From the NCBI GenBank assembly GCA_963700425.1, contig CAVOXO010000001.1:1426001-1490000 (forward strand): 64,000 bases of DNA. The letters are read 5' to 3'. Position 1 is the stretch's first letter. Every line of letters starts with the position of its first letter. Origin of the DNA: CAVOXO01 sp963700425 (GTDB lineage: Bacteria; Actinomycetota; Acidimicrobiia; Acidimicrobiales; Microtrichaceae). This document shows, in pieces, positions 1 to 8,961 of this stretch. The notes under the pieces are model-generated. The model saw nothing but the letters and a program-made list of their open reading frames with translations. It had not been told where the DNA came from and made no database searches. The position numbers and the translations under genes are program-made.

Positions 1-576
1 TTCGGCCAGCTCTTCACGGTCCTGTCCGGTGGTGCGGTCGTCCTCCCGTTCACCCGGGGCGGGCACCAACGGCGCCTGTCGCTGGTGCCCCACGACGTCG
101 AGGTCCCCGCAGGCACCGATCCGATACGGGTCCCGGCGACCTGGCGGATCATCGGCACGATCAATGCCGTCGACAAGAACCTGCTCTTCGACATGTCCTA
201 CGCGTTGATGCGCCGTTTCGCCTTCATCGAGGTCGCCTCCCCCGTCGAGGCCGCCTATGACGAGATCCTGTCGACGTCGTCGCGTCTCGTGCGGACGCTC
301 CTGCCCCTGCGCAGGTTCTGCGACCTCGGTCCCGCCATCTACCTCGATGCCGGTCGCTACGCCGAACGGCGGGTCAGGGATGACGTCAGCGACTCGCGGG
401 TCATCTACGAGATGTTCTACGCCTATTTCCTGCCCCAGCTCGAATCGATCGACGACAGCGCCGTTCCCGATCTCGTCGGGTTCATGGCCGACCTGCTCGA
501 CAGCGAGGAACACGAGTCCCTGCAGCGTTCGATGTCCGCGGTGCTGGGGTCGGAGCTGGTCGGACAGTTCGTCTGA
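1..576 (+). CDS. McrB-like AAA+ ATPase, C-terminal part (5' truncated by window)
   Basis: The reading frame is open from base 1, so this is the C-terminal 191 residues of a larger protein. It begins in the AAA+ core with FGQLFTVLSGG, as found just after Walker B in McrB-type GTPase/ATPase proteins. Next come the sensor-1-like strand WRIIGTINAVDK and the helix DMSYALMRRFAFIEV, which has paired arginines typical of the McrB arginine-finger region. The rest is the helical lid. McrB proteins form hexameric NTP-driven motors for modification-dependent restriction with an McrC-type partner. The next gene starts inside this stop codon (TGATG), so the two are translationally coupled. Family assignment is firm; the specificity domain lies outside the window. 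Confidence 0.85.
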   Translation, partial: FGQLFTVLSGGAVVLPFTRGGHQRRLSLVPHDVEVPAGTDPIRVPATWRIIGTINAVDKNLLFDMSYALMRRFAFIEVASPVEAAYDEILSTSSRLVRTLLPLRRFCDLGPAIYLDAGRYAERRVRDDVSDSRVIYEMFYAYFLPQLESIDDSAVPDLVGFMADLLDSEEHESLQRSMSAVLGSELVGQFV

Positions 577-1586
577 TGCCACCCCCTGCTCCCCCCTCGG
601 AGCGCTCGGGCGGGACGCTGCGGTATCCCGCCACCGCCCAGTTGTGGGGCCGGGTACACGGACAGTGCCCCTCTCGCCGGTTTCTCGGGGTGGTGTGCGG
701 CCTCGACCCCGACGAGATCGCCGCGGTGCAGGGATTCGACGTCCTCACACGGCCCGAGGTGGGGGACCTCCTCGAGTCCCTGGAGGACTTCGGGGAGCGC
801 ATGCGGCCGACCACCACGGTCGAACCGAGGGAGACGTCAGGCGTCCTCACCGGCGCGATCCAGTGGTCCCAGACCCTGTCGATGTGGTCGACGGGGCTCG
901 GCGTGGGAACCCGCTATGTCTGTGGAACCCATCGGCGCAGCTACGACAATCTCGAGAACCGCCTGGTCGCCGAGATGCTGGATCGACTCGTCCACGCGGG
1001 ACGGGCGCTCGATCGGGCGGTCGTGCCGGTGCTCGCCCCGGCCGTCGTCGAGCGGGCCCTCCACGCGGCGGACCGGGCCGGGGCGCACCGTCGCCATCCC
1101 CGATCGGCGGAGATCCGGCATCCACGACTGTCCGCCCGTGACGTCAAGGCGGTGGCGGCGGTGATTCGGCGGCACCGGGAACCGTGTGTCCGTCGAGCTC
1201 TGGAGCTGAGGCGCGTTCTCGCCGATCCGATGGCGGTCGATCTGGTGGGGCGTCTCGGAAACGACACCGTCAACAACCATCTCGGGGCCATCCTGACGGC
1301 CCGGGAGGAGATGTCGTCACACGGTCTCGATCGACCGGACATCGTCGTGCGTGACGACGGGGTCGTCGCCGGCCCGCTGATGCTCCGGCGACAGCAGGAC
1401 GCGACGATCGAGATGTTCTTCGGGCCTCACCGGGTGCGGGTCGCACCGTTCGGCTCGACCGAGGGTCCCGGGTTCGACGGACAGAGCTGGGTGGTCAGCA
1501 ACGCGGCGTCGACCCGGGCCGTTCTCACCAGCGTCATTCCGGACCTCGTCGGCCCCCCCCTGAGAGACGGCCGACAGCCTGGGTGA
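576..1586 (+). CDS. DUF2357-like partner of the McrB-type ATPase
   Basis: The ATG overlaps the stop of the ATPase gene (574-578), implying coupled translation of a 336-residue protein. The central stretch IQWSQTLSMWSTG, then YVCGTHRRSYDNLENRLV, resembles the core of DUF2357 proteins, which accompany McrB-like ATPases in McrC-like roles. The flanking helices are rich in arginine (residues about 150-210), which would suit nucleic-acid contact. I see no clear PD-(D/E)xK nuclease signature, and the protein is shorter than DUF2357 proteins that carry a fused nuclease. It may therefore be an adaptor, or the nuclease may be encoded elsewhere. The family call rests on motif memory and the neighbour, so it is moderate. 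Confidence 0.55.
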   Translation: MPPPAPPSERSGGTLRYPATAQLWGRVHGQCPSRRFLGVVCGLDPDEIAAVQGFDVLTRPEVGDLLESLEDFGERMRPTTTVEPRETSGVLTGAIQWSQTLSMWSTGLGVGTRYVCGTHRRSYDNLENRLVAEMLDRLVHAGRALDRAVVPVLAPAVVERALHAADRAGAHRRHPRSAEIRHPRLSARDVKAVAAVIRRHREPCVRRALELRRVLADPMAVDLVGRLGNDTVNNHLGAILTAREEMSSHGLDRPDIVVRDDGVVAGPLMLRRQQDATIEMFFGPHRVRVAPFGSTEGPGFDGQSWVVSNAASTRAVLTSVIPDLVGPPLRDGRQPG

Positions 1587-1605
1587 TCGGCCGACGCAGC
1601 GCGGG

Positions 1606-1764
1606 TCAGTCGTCTTCGCCGCGCCAGCTCCCGGGCTGGTATTCCTCGTAGTCATCGTCATCGTCGTCGAGTGACGGCTCGTCGAGGATCGACTCGATGT
1701 CGATGTCGGGGCCGCGTTTGAGGGCTCGTGCTTCCTCGAAACGCCGATGGCGACCCTTCTTCAC
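1606..1764 (-). CDS. small acidic-tailed protein (52 aa), unknown function
   Basis: A GTG start with GGGAG about 8 nt upstream opens a 52-residue frame ending at TGA (1606-1608). The N-terminus is strongly basic (KKGRHRRFEEARALKR). The middle reads DIDIESILDEP, and the tail is acidic with six consecutive aspartates followed by YEEYQPGSW. The bipolar charge and the ribosome-binding site support a real gene, although it is too short for most ORF cut-offs. It lies between the restriction-like locus and RNase D. I do not recognise a named family. A nucleic-acid-binding or chaperone-like role would be a guess. Confidence 0.6.
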   Translation of the reverse strand: MKKGRHRRFEEARALKRGPDIDIESILDEPSLDDDDDDYEEYQPGSWRGEDD

Positions 1765-1843
1765 GGTGTCACTCCCACGGAACACGAACGGACTCGAACG
1801 CCCACCCTACAGGGCGTTCACGAGAACGCACCATATGCCGGAA

Positions 1844-3012
1844 TCAGCTCTCGGGTCGGTCGCGCGGCTCCAGCAGAAGGCCCCGATCGGCATCGAAGGC
1901 CAGGGCGACCCGACCTTCGACCAGATCGGTGAGGGGAGCCCCCACGACCTCGGCCCGCCAGCCCGAACGAAGCCGGCTGTTGTCGTCTCCCCGCAGGAAC
2001 GACTCCAGATCGGCGCGGGTCGCCAGGAGGGCCGGCTCGATCGACAGGTCCTTGGCGAGTTGGTTGAGCCATGCCGTCGAGAGGGCGACGGCCGGTCGCA
2101 GCGATGACGGGAGATCGTCGCCCCGTGCGGCTCTGTTCCTGTCGGGGGCGGTTCCGAGCGAGTCTGCGATGACGGTGAACACCTCGTCGGCGACCGGACG
2201 CAGTGAGCCGGCGTCGAGGCCACGGATCGACGACAACACGCCGATGTCGGTGGGCCTCGACACCGCGAGGCCCACGAGCCCCAGATCCGACATCACGTAG
2301 CGCGGCGTGACGTCGATCCGGGCGGCGCGGCGCTCCCGCCATGCCGCCAGCCGTTGTGCGGTGGCCAGATCCTGCCCGCGAAGATGGCGGACCTCCTTGA
2401 TCCGACGCCAGGTCTCCTCGGGGTCTCGCGCTCCCGCGGCTCGGCCATCAGCTCCGATGTGGCCTCGTCACACCAGCCCGTTCGGCCGGCCTCGGACAGT
2501 CGTGCCTCGAGGCGGTCGTACAGGGCGATGAGATGGTCGACGTCGGACGCGGCGTAGGACATCTGGCGGTCCGAGAGCGGCCGGCGCAGCCAGTCCGTGA
2601 GTCGGTCCGCCTTGGGCGCCGACACCCCCAGCTCGCGGTCGAGGAGGCTGGCCAGCGACGGTGAGGAGTACCCGACGAAGCCTGCGGCGATCTGGGTGTC
2701 GACGATGCGTGAGGGAGACGATCCGCACGCGTGATCGAGCACTTCGAGATCCTGGCGGCAGGCGTGCATCACCACGAGATGGTCGTCGCCGAAGAGGGAG
2801 GCGATTCGCGAGATGTCGACGGCGAGTGGATCGATGAGGTAGGTCGCGGGCCCGACCGCGATCTGCACCAGGGCGAGTTTCGGGTAGTAGGTCTTCTCCC
2901 GGTGGAACTCGGTGTCGAGGGCCAGCCTCTCCTCGGCCGCCGCGGCCAACAGGACGTCGTCGAGTCGGTCGTCGCTCGCGATCAGCTCGGTGGTGGTCTC
3001 GAGGTCAGCCAC
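1844..3012 (-). CDS. rnd: ribonuclease D (one frameshift)
   Basis: A 3'-5' exoribonuclease for tRNA and other RNA maturation. The DEDD catalytic motifs are all present: LALDTEFHRE (D-x-E), VMHACRQDLEVL, and SYAASDVDHLIALYDRL with the final Tyr/Asp. After about residue 195 the frame breaks near 2420, beside a GGGG run. The expected continuation ETWRRIKEVRHLRGQDLAT lies in the next frame and joins the C-terminal HRDC-like region ending at 1844. Restoring one base gives about 390 residues, normal for RNase D. The GTG start overlaps the end of the rhodanese gene, so they form an operon. The break looks like a sequence indel, since both halves are well conserved. Confidence 0.9.
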
Positions 3013-3325
3013 GCTCCGACCCGACGATCACGGGTCGACCGGTTTCGATCCAGGCCAGGGTTCCCCCGGCGACATTCACCGGCGAGTGACCAGTGGTCGA
3101 GAGGATCTCGCACACCTTCATGCTGCGATGGCCGCTGCGACACACCACCATGACGTCTCCAGACGGGACCTCGTCGACCCGCGCTGCGAAGTCCGACAGT
3201 GGTATGTGGTGCGCGCCGGGGATGTGGCCGGCCTCGTACTCGTCGGCCTCACGGACGTCGACGAGGTAGACGCCCGCATCGGACCGTATTGCGCACTCGG
3301 ACGCATCGATCTCGGGAATGATCAT
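3005..3325 (-). CDS. rhodanese-like sulfurtransferase domain protein
   Basis: A 106-residue single-domain rhodanese. It shows LVDVREADEYEAGHIPGA and the active-site loop VVCRSGHRS, whose cysteine would carry the persulfide. This loop is the GlpE/PspE-like short form. No signal peptide is visible, so it is cytoplasmic. The ATG overlaps the stop of mobA (ATGA at 3322-3325), and its end overlaps the RNase D start. The three genes are therefore co-transcribed. Sitting next to mobA, it could supply sulfur for molybdenum cofactor, but that is inference from position only. Confidence 0.9.
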   Translation of the reverse strand: MIIPEIDASECAIRSDAGVYLVDVREADEYEAGHIPGAHHIPLSDFAARVDEVPSGDVMVVCRSGHRSMKVCEILSTTGHSPVNVAGGTLAWIETGRPVIVGSERG

Positions 3326-3900
3326 CTCGACACCGTACCGGAGTCCGGGAGTTGCTCGGGTGTGTCGGCGTCATCGAATCCGCTCGGAAGCGCGGCCGTT
3401 CGCCACTGCGTCGTCCGCTGCACTGCGTACAGGGATCGCTCTCCGTTCTCGAAGGCACGGCATGCGGACTCGAGGGCGTTCGCGGTCCACCAGGACACGT
3501 CGGGTCGGCCCTCTCCGGCGAATGGCCGCTGATCGTCGGCAGCGACTTCGCCGAGCAGCCACACGACATCGGCACGACCCAGACCGGGGAGGTCGCAGGG
3601 CAGCATCAACATGGGTCCACCGCCGACCTTCAGGGCGAACGTCACGACCGCACCGAGGGGGCCCGATCCGGGGAATCGGTCGTGGACGGGCTCGACGGCG
3701 GCCGCCCAGGGCTCGTCCGACGCCTCCCGGTGCAACCGCGTCCCGGGTCCTCCCATCCACCGGATCACGTTCACCCCCGCAGCCCAGAGCGCATCGGTCA
3801 CCCCGAACAGCATCGGGCGGTCCCCGATCGGAAGGGATGCCTTGTCGCGACCCATTCGACGGCTGGAACCGCCGGCCAGGACGGCGACGGTGGGGGTCAC
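3322..3900 (-). CDS. mobA: molybdenum cofactor guanylyltransferase (MobA-like)
   Basis: Transfers GMP from GTP to molybdopterin to make the guanine dinucleotide cofactor. The N-terminal nucleotide-binding signature LAGGSSRRMGRDKASLP is textbook for MobA/IspD-type nucleotidyltransferases, and LMLPCDLPGL supplies the metal-binding aspartate. At 192 residues it matches the usual MobA length. The GTG start overlaps the stop of the PLP-decarboxylase gene (GTGA), and the 3' end overlaps the rhodanese start. MobA and the related MocA cannot be fully separated by eye; MobA is the better match. Confidence 0.85.
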   Translation of the reverse strand: MTPTVAVLAGGSSRRMGRDKASLPIGDRPMLFGVTDALWAAGVNVIRWMGGPGTRLHREASDEPWAAAVEPVHDRFPGSGPLGAVVTFALKVGGGPMLMLPCDLPGLGRADVVWLLGEVAADDQRPFAGEGRPDVSWWTANALESACRAFENGERSLYAVQRTTQWRTAALPSGFDDADTPEQLPDSGTVSR

Positions 3901-5142
3901 TCGTCCGGCGCGACGCCGCCGTAGACGTGGGTGGCGTCGCGGGCTTCACCATGGTTCTCGACGGCAAAGGCCAGATCGGAGCAGAATTCCCGAGCGACGC
4001 GGTCGTGTCCCGGAGCGACCATGAGGTGGAGGCCGCCCTGTTGCCGGTCGAGGTTCCAGTCCCCGGTCGTCCATCACGTCGCAGATCGCCGACATGTCGT
4101 GGGTCGCGGACCCGAATTCGAAGATCGACATGTCGGGGTCGGACGTGACCGACAGTCCGTCGATACCGGCGATGCCCTCCTTGAACGTCGTGGTCGCGTC
4201 GGACACCCGCGCTCGCGAGCCGCAGGTAGCCCTCCTCGCCCAGATGGTTCATCGCGGTCCACGCCCCCGCTATCGGGGCGCCCGAACGCGTCCCGGCTGC
4301 GGACGACGAGGCGTACAGGCCGCCGGGCCAGGAGTCGTACATGAAGATCTGTTTGCGGTACAGATCTCGATCGCGGTACATGATCGTCGAGGCGCCCTTG
4401 AAGCGTGTAGCCGTACTTGTGGATGTCCGCCGACATCGAGGTGACGCCCTCGACCCGGAAGTCCCATGGCGGAACAGGGTGTCCGAGATCGCTCCCACCA
4501 CGGCAGGAGGAAGCCCCCGACACAGGCGTCGACGTGGCACAGGACGTCCCGCTCTGCGGCGCAGCGACGCGATGTCGGTCACCGGATCGATCACGCCGAA
4601 GGGGTAGCAGGGGGCCGACGCCACGACCAGGGCGGTGTCGTCGGTGATCGCGGCGGCGACGCGCTCGGGGACGGCCCGCCCGTCGTCGGTCCGCCGGCGT
4701 CAGGATCTGGTCGACCCCCAGGTAGTGGCACGCCTTGGCGAACGCCGGGTGCGCGGTGTCGGCACAGACGCAGCGTCGGGGCCAGTGACGCCCCGGTCGG
4801 CGACGTGGTCTCGGGCGGTCTGAACGGCGAGGAAGATCGACTCGGTCCCGCCCGACGACATCGAACCGGCCGAGGCGCCGACCATGGCGGTCGCCATCGA
4901 CGACGACCTCGGTCTCCATCTTCAGCAGGGTCTGGTAGCGGAACGGGTTGAGGGCGTTCTCGTGGAGGAACATCGCGCCGACCGTGTGGAGCAGGTCGTC
5001 GAGCACCGGGTCGTCGGAGTTGTAGACGAGGCTGAACGCGCGGCCGCTCCGCCAGTCGAGATCACCCGATCGGAGATCGCGAGATCTCCGAGAGGAGCTG
5101 ACCGGCGCTTCGTCCGGTGGTCGGTATGGTCACGTCGCTCAT
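3897..5142 (-). CDS. PLP-dependent group II decarboxylase / S1P-lyase-like enzyme (multiple frameshifts)
   Basis: Pieces of one roughly 415-residue PLP enzyme can be read in order across all three minus frames. They are LLHTVGAMFLHENALNPFRY, MSSGGTESIFLAV (cofactor-phosphate loop), HPAFAKACHYLGVD, ASAPCYPFGVIDPVTDIA, SMSADIHKYGYT with the Schiff-base lysine, MYDSWPGGLYASSSAAGTRS, SIFEFGSATHDMSAI, and a tail ending DATHVYGGVAPDE. The order and motifs match the glutamate decarboxylase/sphingosine-1-phosphate lyase family. The substrate is unknown. At least six frame changes are needed. The ATG at 5142 has a TATGGT box 6 nt upstream, supporting a leaderless transcript that heads this operon. Confidence 0.75.
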
Positions 5143-5148
5143 GGCGAG

Positions 5149-5154
5149 ACCATA
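5149..5154 (-). promoter_or_regulatory. -10 box TATGGT for leaderless decarboxylase mRNA
   Basis: TATGGT on the minus strand lies exactly 6 nt from the ATG at 5142. It fits the actinobacterial TANNNT -10 consensus with transcription starting at the first base of the start codon. The same arrangement recurs at several genes in this window. Confidence 0.5.
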
Positions 5155-5175
5155 CCGGCTCGATTCCCGGCGGTC

Positions 5176-5611
5176 TCAGGAGGTTGCGGGCGGCCAGTCC
5201 GGATCCAACTGACGGAGAAAGAGCTCGCACCGCTCCGCCTCGTCGTCCTCTCCGATCGCCGCTGCACACCGCGCCAGCCCGTCGAGGGCGGTGAGGAAGG
5301 GGCGGTTGGACTCGTGTCGCCAGCGCACGTACCCGGTGCCGCCGCCAACCGTTGGCCCGGAGGAGATCGAGGCCCCGGTGATACCCGATCCGAAAGGCGG
5401 CGTACGTCTCGACGGGGTCGCGTCCGGCCGTGGCGAGCCGGGCCCACGCCACGACCGATCGTGGGTTGTCGGCGACGATCGCCGACAGGGCCTCGTGACG
5501 CGGTGCACCGGTGAGGGTCTCCGCCGCGTCGATGGCGTCGGTGACCGATCGGCTCTCGGGTGGGAGAACGGTTTCGTGCGGCCCTGACGTCGAGATACCC
5601 ACAGATGACAT
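5176..5611 (-). CDS. DUF3151 family protein (one frameshift)
   Basis: A conserved actinobacterial protein of unknown function, about 145 residues. The first part contains VVAWARLATAGRDPVETYAAF and GYHRGLDLLRANGWR. The frame then breaks near 5340, and the family's C-terminal half continues in another frame as GYVRWRHESNRPFLTALDGL, then CAAAIGEDDEAERCELFLRQ. Both halves match the TPR-like helical DUF3151 pattern, so a one-base indel is likely. A TAGCAT box 6 nt upstream supports the ATG at 5611. The decarboxylase start is 33 bases downstream of its stop, with its own promoter. Confidence 0.8.
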
Positions 5612-5617
5612 GGGGCG

Positions 5618-5623
5618 ATGCTA
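5618..5623 (-). promoter_or_regulatory. -10 box TAGCAT for leaderless DUF3151 mRNA
   Basis: TAGCAT on the minus strand ends 6 nt before the ATG at 5611. The spacing is the same as at 5142, 6682 and 8949, which supports a leaderless start. Confidence 0.5.
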
Positions 5624-6682
5624 ACGGTCGCTCACGGCGTCCGGTGAGACTTCGGAGGCGTCGGGCTCGACGTCGTCCCCGGACTCGGCGGCACGATCGA
5701 CCGCCTCGGCAAGCGGTTCGATCTCGGGGTCTGCGACGTGCCCGGATCGCTTGGAGGCGACCCGACCGCGAAGCTCGTCCACGACGCGCCTCACCTCGGA
5801 CGCGAACCGCTCCGACCGGCGCCCGCCACCCGTCTCCTCGTCGAGCGTGCGCAGGTGCTCCGACGCCCTGACATAGCCCTGTTCTATGAGCTCTGCCGAC
5901 TGGTTGAAGTCGTCGTATCGAAGGGTCGGGCGGTTTCCCGGTGGGAGGACGATCACCTCGACCCCGTCGGGCACCACGGCCAGATCCCTTCCGAAGCGGC
6001 TGTTTCGGGCGATCCAGTACCCCAGGAGGGCGGCCTCGATGGGGCGTCGGATGTCCTTGTGGGGGCGGCCGTGAAGCCCCACATGACACACCACTATGCG
6101 GTCGGCACCGAGCTCGATCGCCCTGCTGATCGGCACGTTGTTCACCACGCCCCCATCGAGGTAGGCGCGACCGCCGATCATGACCGAAGGGAACACGGCG
6201 GGGAGAGCGGCCGATGCCAGCATCGGTTCGACGAGGTCTCCGGAGTCGAACCAGGCCTCGGACGTCGCCTCGATGTCGGTGGCGACGCACTGGAACGGGA
6301 TGACGAGCTCCTCGAAGGTGGAGATGCCGCCCATGAACTGCTCGATACTGCTGCGCAGGTCGTCGTTGGGGTGGAGCGACTCGCCCTTGCGAATGATCTG
6401 CACCGGCGACGGCATCCGGCTCGAGGGCATCAGACCGCCGGGTCGATCGGCCAGGCCGAGCCAGGTGTCGGTCAGGCGCCGAACGCCGGCGGCATTCGGC
6501 TGAGCGCAGAAAGCTGCTCCGTTGAGCGCTCCCGCCGAACATCCGACGACCACGTCGGCGGTGATCCCCGCGTCGAGAAGGGCGCGGAGCATTCCCACCT
6601 GGATCGCACCGAGGTTGCCACCGCCACCCAGGACGAAGGCGGTACGCGACGACCGCCGGCTCCAGGGACGGAAGGTGGGCAT
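5621..6682 (-). CDS. patatin-like phospholipase
   Basis: A 353-residue serine lipid acyl hydrolase of the RssA/patatin type. It has the oxyanion loop GGGGNLG near residue 18, the nucleophile elbow GCSAG (VVGCSAGALNG), and the catalytic aspartate in YLDGGVVNNVP, so the Ser-Asp dyad is complete. The C-terminal 80 residues are charged and low in complexity (E/D/R rich). The frame is open further upstream, but the ATG at 6682 is preferred because it starts just before the domain and has TACTCT 6 nt upstream. No signal peptide is present. Substrate is unknown; phospholipid or acyl-glycerol is typical. Confidence 0.88.
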   Translation of the reverse strand: MPTFRPWSRRSSRTAFVLGGGGNLGAIQVGMLRALLDAGITADVVVGCSAGALNGAAFCAQPNAAGVRRLTDTWLGLADRPGGLMPSSRMPSPVQIIRKGESLHPNDDLRSSIEQFMGGISTFEELVIPFQCVATDIEATSEAWFDSGDLVEPMLASAALPAVFPSVMIGGRAYLDGGVVNNVPISRAIELGADRIVVCHVGLHGRPHKDIRRPIEAALLGYWIARNSRFGRDLAVVPDGVEVIVLPPGNRPTLRYDDFNQSAELIEQGYVRASEHLRTLDEETGGGRRSERFASEVRRVVDELRGRVASKRSGHVADPEIEPLAEAVDRAAESGDDVEPDASEVSPDAVSDR

Positions 6683-6688
6683 GGATCG

Positions 6689-6694
6689 AGAGTA
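6689..6694 (-). promoter_or_regulatory. -10 box TACTCT for leaderless patatin mRNA
   Basis: TACTCT on the minus strand with a 6-nt gap to the ATG at 6682. It supports that start over the longer open frame. Confidence 0.45.
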
Positions 6695-6710
6695 CGCGAG
6701 CCGGCGGGGG

Positions 6711-7509
6711 TTACGACCCTCGGGCCTCGAGGGAGGCCTGCTCGATGACCAGGGCGAGGCCTCGTGGCTCATCGAGTTGCACGCCGTGGCCCGCTCCGGG
6801 CACGACCACTCGTGTCGACGACGGGATCATCTCATGGAGTGTGTCCGCGGACCGGCGGTTGTGGGGGGCCGAACTCCCACCGCTTCCGATCGTCACCGGA
6901 ACCGGAACCGACAACGGCCCCGGGCGCAGTCGGCCCTCAGCCGATCGGCTCGCGGTCAGATCGGCGAGAAGGGCCCGACCTTCGCCACGCCGTTCGTCCC
7001 GACTCGCCCGGTCGAACCGCTCCCACAGGGCATCGCCGAGTACCCCGCGGAGGAAGAATTCGGCTGCCTCCGCCGGTTCCCGGTCGAGCGACGCACTGCC
7101 CCAACTCCCCTCGTACCACTCCTCCCACGGCATCGGTGGTTCCCAGACGACGAGCGCATCGCCGGCGCGACGAGGCATCCGGGCAAGCGCGTGAAGGGCG
7201 ATCGAGCGCGCCCTGGGAATGTCCGACGACGACCACGGGCCGGGTCGTCGCCAGCTCGATGATCTCGCACAGATCCTCGATGTCGGCGTGAAGGCGCCCC
7301 TGCGGCCAGTCGATGTCCCGATTCCGGTGGTAGCCGCGGCGATCCGCGATGAGCACCTCATGACGGTCCAGATGTCGGATGACGCGCTTCCACCCCACCG
7401 ATCGATCCATCACACCGTGGACGAACACGATGGTGGAGAGTGGCTCGTCGGCCGGGTAGCGATCTACGACGAGGCCGGCGCTCGTGGTGGCGCCGACGGG
7501 CCGGCGCAC
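6711..7509 (-). CDS. alpha/beta hydrolase (one frameshift)
   Basis: About 266 residues. The N-terminal half reads STIVFVHGVMDRSVGWKRVI (strand 3 and oxyanion HG), then RPVVVVGHSQGA, with GHSQG as the nucleophile elbow. Immediately after the elbow the frame breaks near 7210. The continuation ARSIALHALARMPRRAGDAL is in the next frame and runs to VVVPGAGHGVQLDEPRGLAL, which carries the catalytic histidine. The GTG at 7509 is 2 bases after the pyruvate kinase stop, implying co-transcription. The substrate is not predictable. The break is most likely a sequence indel. Confidence 0.78.
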
Positions 7510-7511
7510 CC

Positions 7512-8949
7512 TCAGGGAACCCGGACCAGGTGCAACAGGTCGGTGGCCCGGGCCCTCGATCCGGCCCCCGCCAGGACGGCGACCATGTCGCCGGTTCGCA
7601 CCAGACCCCGATCGCGGGCGTTCTTGACGAGATCGTCCATCATCTCGACGCTGTGGGTCGGCGATGCGCCGGCGAGAGGCGTCGTGCCCCAGCTCATCGA
7701 CAGCTGCCGCGCCGTTCGCTCGTTCGGGCTGAAGCCGATGATCGGCATGGTCGGACGGAATCGGGCGATGCTGCGCACCGTCAACCCCGAGTCGGAGATG
7801 CAGATGATCGCCGCAGCGCCGATGTCGCTGGCGGCACGCCACGCGGCGGCGGTCATGGCGTCGGTCAACTGCTCGTCTCCGTCGCCCACCGCCACCTTGC
7901 GGATGAGCCGGATCCGGCGAGCCCAGCCCTCGTAGTCGAATTCGGTGTCGGCCCGTTCGGCGATCCGAGCCATGGTGGACACGACCCCCACCGGGTCGGC
8001 TCCGATCGCCGTCTCCGCCGACAGCATGACCGCCGAGGATGCCGTCGAAGACCGCGTTCGCCACGTCGGACACCTCGGCCCTGGTCGGGCTGGCCGCGGT
8101 GATCATCGACTCGAGCATCTGGGTAGCGGTGATGACCGGTTTCCCGAGGGCGATGCAGTCACGGGTGATCCGCTTCTGGAGGTGGGGAAGGTCTTCGATT
8201 CCCATCTCGATGCCGAGGTCGCCACGGGCGATCATGATGGCTCCGGACGCCTCGATGATGCCGGGCAGATTCTCCACCGCGGCCCGGGTCTCGATCTTCG
8301 CCACGACCAGTGGTCCGCGTGGAAACGGTTCGGTTCCCACACGACGAACGTCGTGGGCCGATCGCACGAACGAGAGTGCGACCATGTCGACGCCCTCCTC
8401 GACGAACGCGTCGAGCTTGTACAGGTCCTCCGCCGTCGGAGTCGCGAGGTTGAGTCGATCCGAGGGGATGTGGAGCCCCGGGACGACCCTGGATCAGACC
8501 GCCGTGGGTGACCGCAACGGTCACCGATCGACGAATCGACCGACACCACCGAGAGATCGACGGTCCCGTCTCCCAGCGGCCAACACGTCTCCCGACCATC
8601 AGGTCGGACAGGAGATCCCCGTAGTCGCACCGTGAGCTTCTCGGGGTTGAACGCCCTCGCCCGGGCACCAACTCGATCGTCGACCCCCCCGCGAGGTCGA
8701 CCCCGCCCGCCGGCAGCGGTGCCGAGCCGAACCTTCGGGCCCGGGAGGTCCACGAGGATCCCCACCGGACGGCCGGCGTCGGCGGAGACGCTCCCGAATG
8801 AGCCGGTAGCGTTCGATGGCGTCGCCGAGCGATCCGTGCGCCAGACCGATCCGGAAGACGTCGACTCCGGCCTCGATCATGCGCCCGAGGACCGTCGCGT
8901 CCGACGACGCCGGACCCACTGTTGCGATGATCTTGGTGCGACGGGCCAT
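7512..8949 (-). CDS. pyk: pyruvate kinase-like protein (multiple frameshifts)
   Basis: Converts phosphoenolpyruvate and ADP to pyruvate and ATP. Motifs in order: RRTKIIATVGPASS (start), GILVDLPGPKVRLG, VVAKIETRAAVENL (catalytic Lys and metal-binding Glu), IMIARGDLGIEMG (metal Asp), GKPVITATQMLESM, MLSAETAIG, and the C-terminal effector-like domain ending LLHLVRVP. About 478 residues, the normal length. At least five frame changes are needed, concentrated at 8040 and 8430-8800. The early motif reads FRIGLAHGS where canonical enzymes have RLNFSHG, so residues that usually bind the monovalent cation differ. A TAGCGT box sits 6 nt before the ATG. Confidence 0.85.
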
Positions 8950-8955
8950 GACGGC

Positions 8956-8961
8956 ACGCTA
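8956..8961 (-). promoter_or_regulatory. possible -10 box TAGCGT before pyk
   Basis: TAGCGT is 6 nt upstream of the pyk ATG at 8949 on the minus strand. Its first three bases are also the TAG stop of the upstream acyl-CoA dehydrogenase gene, so the match could be coincidental. Confidence 0.35.
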
